NCBI GenBank assembly: GCA_002328465.1
Contig: DCUE01000057.1
Coordinates: forward strand, 1-9,301
From: Candidatus Dojkabacteria bacterium UBA2222
Lineage (GTDB): Bacteria; Patescibacteriota; Dojkabacteria; SC72
Reading direction: 5' to 3'
DNA: 9,301 nt
Under the pieces are notes generated by a model, which saw only the letters and a program-made list of their open reading frames with translations, did no database searches and was not told where the DNA came from. Below, piece by piece: positions 6,067 through 9,301 of the stretch. A program made the position numbers and the translations under genes. How positions within the stretch are numbered: position 1 is the stretch's first letter; every line of letters starts with the position of its first letter.

Positions 6067-7908
6067 TTATTTTGAGTCCTTCTCTTCCAAATCTTGTAAC
6101 TCTTTGTAAAGATTTGTAAGATCTTCATCTGGTTCAGGAGCCTCAAATACGGGAGAGACTTCATTTGTAGGTATCTCTGGTTCGGGAGCCTGGAAAGATT
6201 CTTTTACAAGAGTCTCCATCTCAGTAGGAGGGTTTACGATAGGGATATCATCTGTTTTTGGCAACGATTGTGGTAGTACAGTATTTGTAGAAATCTCTTC
6301 TGACTTATCTTTCCATATCGCCATTATTATCATAGGCATTACTATTGCTAACGCTATTAATCCAATTCCTCCACCAATAATGTAGGCAGTTCTCTTTGAA
6401 ATCTCTAATCCAAAGATAATAAAGTTATCATCATCATCTTCTTCTCCTGTAGAAATATTAAATGTCCATTCTTTTTCTGCTTCTCCACCTTTTGTATCTT
6501 TAAAGAAAATATATACTTTATGTAGCCCTGTGGTCAGAGAATTTTCGGGTATATATATTACTGTATATTCTGAATCGGATATTTTATTTATCTTTATCTC
6601 TTTCGTTATGTCAATGTTATCAAGTTTTACTACTATGCTAGATTCGTCTATTGAGGAATTCTCGGTTCCAATTAAGGAAGCTTTAATAGTTGGGTTTGTA
6701 TTACTAACTTCATCGCTACTTGTTGGAGATATATTAATTATTTGGGGCTCTGGGAGCTTTGGACTATCATCAGGGTCCTTTGGATCTTTCTCCTCCCTTG
6801 ATATTAATACTTCTGGAGATACATCCATTCCTATACCTGCAGGACTTTGATTGTCTATAGCTCTTAATATTATTCTGTATGTTCCATCTGTAATTGTAGA
6901 GAGGTCGATAGTATACGAGGATTGGGTAGGTGGGATATTTTTGTTTATCTCCTGCCAAGCTAATTCGTTAACTGGATTAGAAGAGATGTACAGTTCGTAT
7001 CGGATTATTGGATTGCTATCTATTGCTTCCCAACTTATAGCTAGAGAATTTTCATTCTTTATTGTAACTGAACTTGCAGGTTCGATAATGGTAACAGTAG
7101 GGTTATCATTACCTTTTGGACTTACACTTATAACCCAAGATTGAGAGGAGAGGTGTTTACTATATCCATCATGGATGAAGACGTTTGCTAAATAGCTACC
7201 AGGGGTATTGGTGGAACCTCTGAATTTTATTGTTAATTTACCACCACCACCACCGTCTACTACGGTTGCTTTTAACCATGATTGGCCAGTAGTGAAAGAG
7301 TAGGAGTAGTTGATTGTGTCCTTATCTATATCTTCTGCTTTTAGAGTATATTCGTATGTAACACCAGTTTGTATGTTTTGAGATGGGATAGAGGATCTTG
7401 GATTTGAAATAAATTCGGGTTTACTATTTGTTGTAATTGCTTTCACACCTTTAATATCATATGGACTGCTGATTACACATCCATATGTTTTACCATCCAT
7501 ATTGTTCAAAGAACCCGTTAGGTTATACGCTCTTGCAACAGTTGGAGTATATGCGAATGACTCAGTTATTCTTGTTAGGGATGTGTCTTCATATGATTTA
7601 GTAAAAAGCTCATTACCATTACCATCTGTAATGCTTATACTTTTAATTGTACTGTCTTTTGACAGGGCATCTATCTGTATTCTGACAGTATTATTAACCT
7701 CTATTGTATACGGATTTACATTTGGGAATGAAATAATACAAGGATTAATCTCACTTAATTCTATCTCTTCAAATGCTCTGTTTCTAAAATCAAAACTCTT
7801 GTTCTCAAGTAAACTGAATACGAAGATAGGTAAAGTGAAGAGGAGAAGGAAGGTAAGAAGAATGCTCCTTCTCTTTCTTTTTTGTATTGGGGCCTTTCTT
7901 GACTTCAT
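6067..7908 (-). CDS. Two-membrane-segment surface protein with Ig-like/fibronectin-like ectodomains and proline-rich tail
   Basis: This 613-residue protein is not a family I can name. A very basic N-terminus (KSRKAPIQKRKRR) precedes a hydrophobic segment at about 15-34, either an anchor or a signal peptide. The ectodomain begins with a region holding the protein's only two cysteines (57 and 144, possible disulfide). A cadherin-like/putative-Ig beta domain follows (about 163-264; AEDIDKDTINYSY, VFIHDGYS), then a fibronectin-III-like domain (about 270-370; ISWEAIDSNPIIRYELY) and another Ig-like domain (about 387-486). An acidic EEDDDD patch sits before the second membrane segment (about 507-531). 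The presumed cytoplasmic tail (532-613) is rich in Pro and Glu, carries APEPE/APEPD twice, and ends in a short charged helix. It starts 16 nt after the solute-binding protein gene. An in-frame TAA four codons upstream fixes the start. A role in adhesion, envelope organisation or ligand binding is only inferred. Confidence 0.85.
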   Translation of the reverse strand: MKSRKAPIQKRKRRSILLTFLLLFTLPIFVFSLLENKSFDFRNRAFEEIELSEINPCIISFPNVNPYTIEVNNTVRIQIDALSKDSTIKSISITDGNGNELFTKSYEDTSLTRITESFAYTPTVARAYNLTGSLNNMDGKTYGCVISSPYDIKGVKAITTNSKPEFISNPRSSIPSQNIQTGVTYEYTLKAEDIDKDTINYSYSFTTGQSWLKATVVDGGGGGKLTIKFRGSTNTPGSYLANVFIHDGYSKHLSSQSWVISVSPKGNDNPTVTIIEPASSVTIKNENSLAISWEAIDSNPIIRYELYISSNPVNELAWQEINKNIPPTQSSYTIDLSTITDGTYRIILRAIDNQSPAGIGMDVSPEVLISREEKDPKDPDDSPKLPEPQIINISPTSSDEVSNTNPTIKASLIGTENSSIDESSIVVKLDNIDITKEIKINKISDSEYTVIYIPENSLTTGLHKVYIFFKDTKGGEAEKEWTFNISTGEEDDDDNFIIFGLEISKRTAYIIGGGIGLIALAIVMPMIIMAIWKDKSEEISTNTVLPQSLPKTDDIPIVNPPTEMETLVKESFQAPEPEIPTNEVSPVFEAPEPDEDLTNLYKELQDLEEKDSK

Positions 7909-7920
7909 TATTATATATTA
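7909..7920 (-). promoter_or_regulatory. Possible leaderless -10 element before the 613-residue protein gene
   Basis: TAATAT (7920-7915, minus strand) ends 6 nt before the ATG at 7908, the spacing expected if transcription starts on the start codon. It matches the -10 consensus at 4 of 6 positions. A perfect TATAAT overlaps it but ends only 1 nt before the ATG, too close for normal use with this start. The gap after the upstream gene is only 16 nt, so read-through from that gene is equally plausible. No Shine-Dalgarno is seen. Confidence 0.3.
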
Positions 7921-7924
7921 ATCT

Positions 7925-9241
7925 TTATTTATTACTTACTGCAAGTTTATTATTAATTTCTTGCTCTGTATCTCTTAATACGGTAGTACTATTCTTACCT
8001 CCCTCTGCAATATCTGTAATAGCTTGTTTTAGAAGGCCCTCTACGAAACTCTGTTCTCCAATCTGCCAAGATTTCATAAAGGGAGCCATGTATGCTAATG
8101 CTTTAGTGTAAGGGTTCTCTTCAAGTTCTTTGTTCATTGAAACTCTTGAGTAGGGTTCTCCAAAGGTTCTAATTTTTGCAGCATTTTGGTTTAATCGCCT
8201 TAGCTGTTCGGGTTGACTTAGAAACTCAACAAACTTCCACGCTTCCCTTGAGTTTTCACTTTCTTTACTCACTGTAGTGCCCCAATATGTTGAATAGTAG
8301 ACCTCTTCGTTGTTTGGTAACCTTGGCAATGGTGATAATCCGAATTCAATTTCTTCGGTATTCTCCAATATTTCGAGAGCTCTCCAGCTTGTTCCAAACA
8401 TCATTGCAAGTTTCCCATCTACAAAATATGAAAGATCATTTGGTAAATATACTGCCCATGTAGCATTAGTTTCATCAACAAAAGATGTATAGAAGTCGAC
8501 TGCTGTAATAGCCCTGTTGGAAGTTAAAACAACTTGATCTCTTGTTTCATTCAAAATTTCTGCCTTATTTTGAAGAAAGAAATATGAAAGAATATCAGTA
8601 GCATGGGTGATATTTCTTGAAGTTCCAATTGCTAACCCAGATTGAGTAATTTTTCCTGAGGCATCCCTTATTGTTAATCTTCTAGCTGCCTCCATGAAGG
8701 AGTCCCAATCGCTAGGGGGAGCTGAGTAACCAGCTTTTAAGAGTAAATCCTTGTTATATATAACCATTAAGCCATCTATTTGTAGAGGAATTGCATATAT
8801 ATCACCACTTCTCCCTGTAAAATCATCAAGAGCTGTGGAATAGAACTCTTGAACGTATGTCTCCTTACTCATGATGTCATCTGGTAAAGGGGTAAGTAGT
8901 TTCTCATACTTTGGTAACCAGCTGTTATGAATCATTGCAATATCTGGTGCTGGCTCGTTAGTAGCTCCTGCTTGTTCTAATCTTGTAAAAAGGAGTGTTT
9001 CGTAATTTTTTAACGGTTGAATAGCGTAATATATTTTTACTCCGGGATTCTCAGCTTCATATTTTTCTATTAAGGGATGCATTGCCTCTTCTTCTTCCCA
9101 GAATCCCCAGAATACAAGTTCTACATTATCTGTTGGTTTGGGTCCGGGATTGTACATAACAGCTAAAAGTATTGTTATTAAGAAGAGTACACCAGCTGTG
9201 ATTGATAGAAGTTTAATTAATTTTTTTTGATTTTTATCCAT
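7925..9241 (-). CDS. ABC-type extracellular solute-binding protein (family 1, probably sugar), membrane-anchored
   Basis: The 438 residues have the family 1 (MalE/UgpB-like) solute-binding layout used by carbohydrate importers. After a membrane segment at about 12-29 comes the first beta strand VELVFWGFWEEEEAMHPLI (40-58), then the typical 'F...nPgvki.y' segment (63-72), PDIAMIHNSWLPKY (99-112), IYAIPLQIDGLMVIYNKDLL (148-167), PSDWDSFMEAARRLT (176-190), FVDGKLAMMFGTSW (273-286) and SREAWKFVEFLSQPEQ (331-346). There is no Cys after the hydrophobic segment, so it is not a lipoprotein; it is probably tethered by an uncleaved N-terminal helix. The ligand cannot be read from sequence. No permease or ATPase gene is in the window; they may lie beyond the right edge or elsewhere. 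An in-frame TAG four codons upstream fixes the start. The 613-residue surface protein follows by 16 nt, suggesting shared expression. Confidence 0.92.
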   Translation of the reverse strand: MDKNQKKLIKLLSITAGVLFLITILLAVMYNPGPKPTDNVELVFWGFWEEEEAMHPLIEKYEAENPGVKIYYAIQPLKNYETLLFTRLEQAGATNEPAPDIAMIHNSWLPKYEKLLTPLPDDIMSKETYVQEFYSTALDDFTGRSGDIYAIPLQIDGLMVIYNKDLLLKAGYSAPPSDWDSFMEAARRLTIRDASGKITQSGLAIGTSRNITHATDILSYFFLQNKAEILNETRDQVVLTSNRAITAVDFYTSFVDETNATWAVYLPNDLSYFVDGKLAMMFGTSWRALEILENTEEIEFGLSPLPRLPNNEEVYYSTYWGTTVSKESENSREAWKFVEFLSQPEQLRRLNQNAAKIRTFGEPYSRVSMNKELEENPYTKALAYMAPFMKSWQIGEQSFVEGLLKQAITDIAEGGKNSTTVLRDTEQEINNKLAVSNK

Positions 9242-9253
9242 AAATATATTCTA
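9242..9253 (-). promoter_or_regulatory. Possible leaderless -10 element before the solute-binding protein gene
   Basis: TAGAAT (9253-9248, minus strand), a 5/6 match to TATAAT, is separated from the ATG at 9241 by 6 nt. That places the expected transcription start on the start codon. The hexamer at the proper -35 distance (TAGCTG) does not resemble TTGACA. There is no Shine-Dalgarno sequence in the upstream 60 nt. Confidence 0.4.
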
Positions 9254-9259
9254 CAAAAA

Positions 9260-9301
9260 TTAGAGTCTCTCAGCTACTACTACCAATCTTTTTGTTCCAA
9301 C
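9260..9301 (-). CDS. Possible 3' end of an upstream gene
   Basis: One minus-strand frame is open from the right edge to a TAA at 9262-9260 and reads VGTKRLVVVAERL, a plausible protein C-terminus. The stop matches the TAA used by every other gene here. The other two frames close with TAG and TGA within 7 to 10 codons. If real, the gene ends 18 nt before the solute-binding protein start, in keeping with the tight packing. Thirteen residues are too few to assign a family, and the frame could be fortuitous. Confidence 0.3.
   Translation of the reverse strand, partial: VGTKRLVVVAERL

Noticed and set aside
6851..7144. Plus-strand open frame opposite the 613-residue protein, with hydrophobic stretches
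   Set aside because: The hydrophobicity mirrors beta-sandwich codons on the other strand; no start signal or recognisable domain.
7502..7921. Longest plus-strand frame (139 codons) opposite the 5' part of the 613-residue protein
   Set aside because: Its apparent membrane segment is the antisense of the real gene's coding sequence, and the minus-strand frame has coherent domain structure.
1..9301. UGA read as glycine (genetic code 25)
   Set aside because: All conserved proteins are full length with glycines encoded by GGN and no in-frame UGA, so the standard bacterial code fits.

Overview
The window is AT-rich by eye, and every supported gene lies on the minus strand, so gene order runs from the right edge to the left. 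There are seven complete genes, one gene cut by the left edge, and a possible 3' end of another gene at the right edge. Several features suggest a small-genome bacterium of the Candidate Phyla Radiation (Patescibacteria), perhaps a Dojkabacteria- or Microgenomates-like lineage. These are the very short alanyl-tRNA synthetase (595 residues against nearly 900 in E. coli), tight packing, no Shine-Dalgarno sequence at any start, TAA as the only stop codon, and single-pass membrane anchors in place of lipoprotein signals. This placement is inference; no rRNA or other decisive marker is present. Long intact reading frames under the standard code argue against UGA being read as glycine.

Right part (9301 to 6067): a membrane-tethered family 1 extracellular solute-binding protein (probably sugar) is followed after 16 nt by a 613-residue surface protein. 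That protein has an N-terminal hydrophobic segment, several beta-sandwich-like ectodomains, a second membrane segment and an acidic, proline-rich tail. No transporter permease or ATPase is visible.

Centre and left (6024 to 411): a compact housekeeping run alaS - ruvX - mltG - LCP-family gene - holA with spacings of 2, -17, 17 and 2 nt. It joins tRNA charging, a RuvC-like nuclease fold protein, the glycan-chain terminating lytic transglycosylase, a cell-wall polymer ligase and the delta subunit of the DNA polymerase III clamp loader. The alaS-ruvX-mltG core matches the order known in Firmicutes.

Left edge (410 to 1): an 84-nt intergenic stretch with a perfect TTGACA box and a 14-bp palindrome precedes a truncated gene for a membrane-anchored, cysteine-containing extracytoplasmic protein.

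The most interesting non-coding pattern concerns the starts of the solute-binding protein, the 613-residue protein and alaS. Each has a -10-like hexamer (TAGAAT, TAATAT, TATAAT) exactly 6 nt before the ATG, which is where it would sit if transcription began on the start codon (leaderless mRNA). The starts inside the tightly packed run lack this. No RNA genes, insertion sequences, CRISPR arrays or convincing intrinsic terminators were seen.
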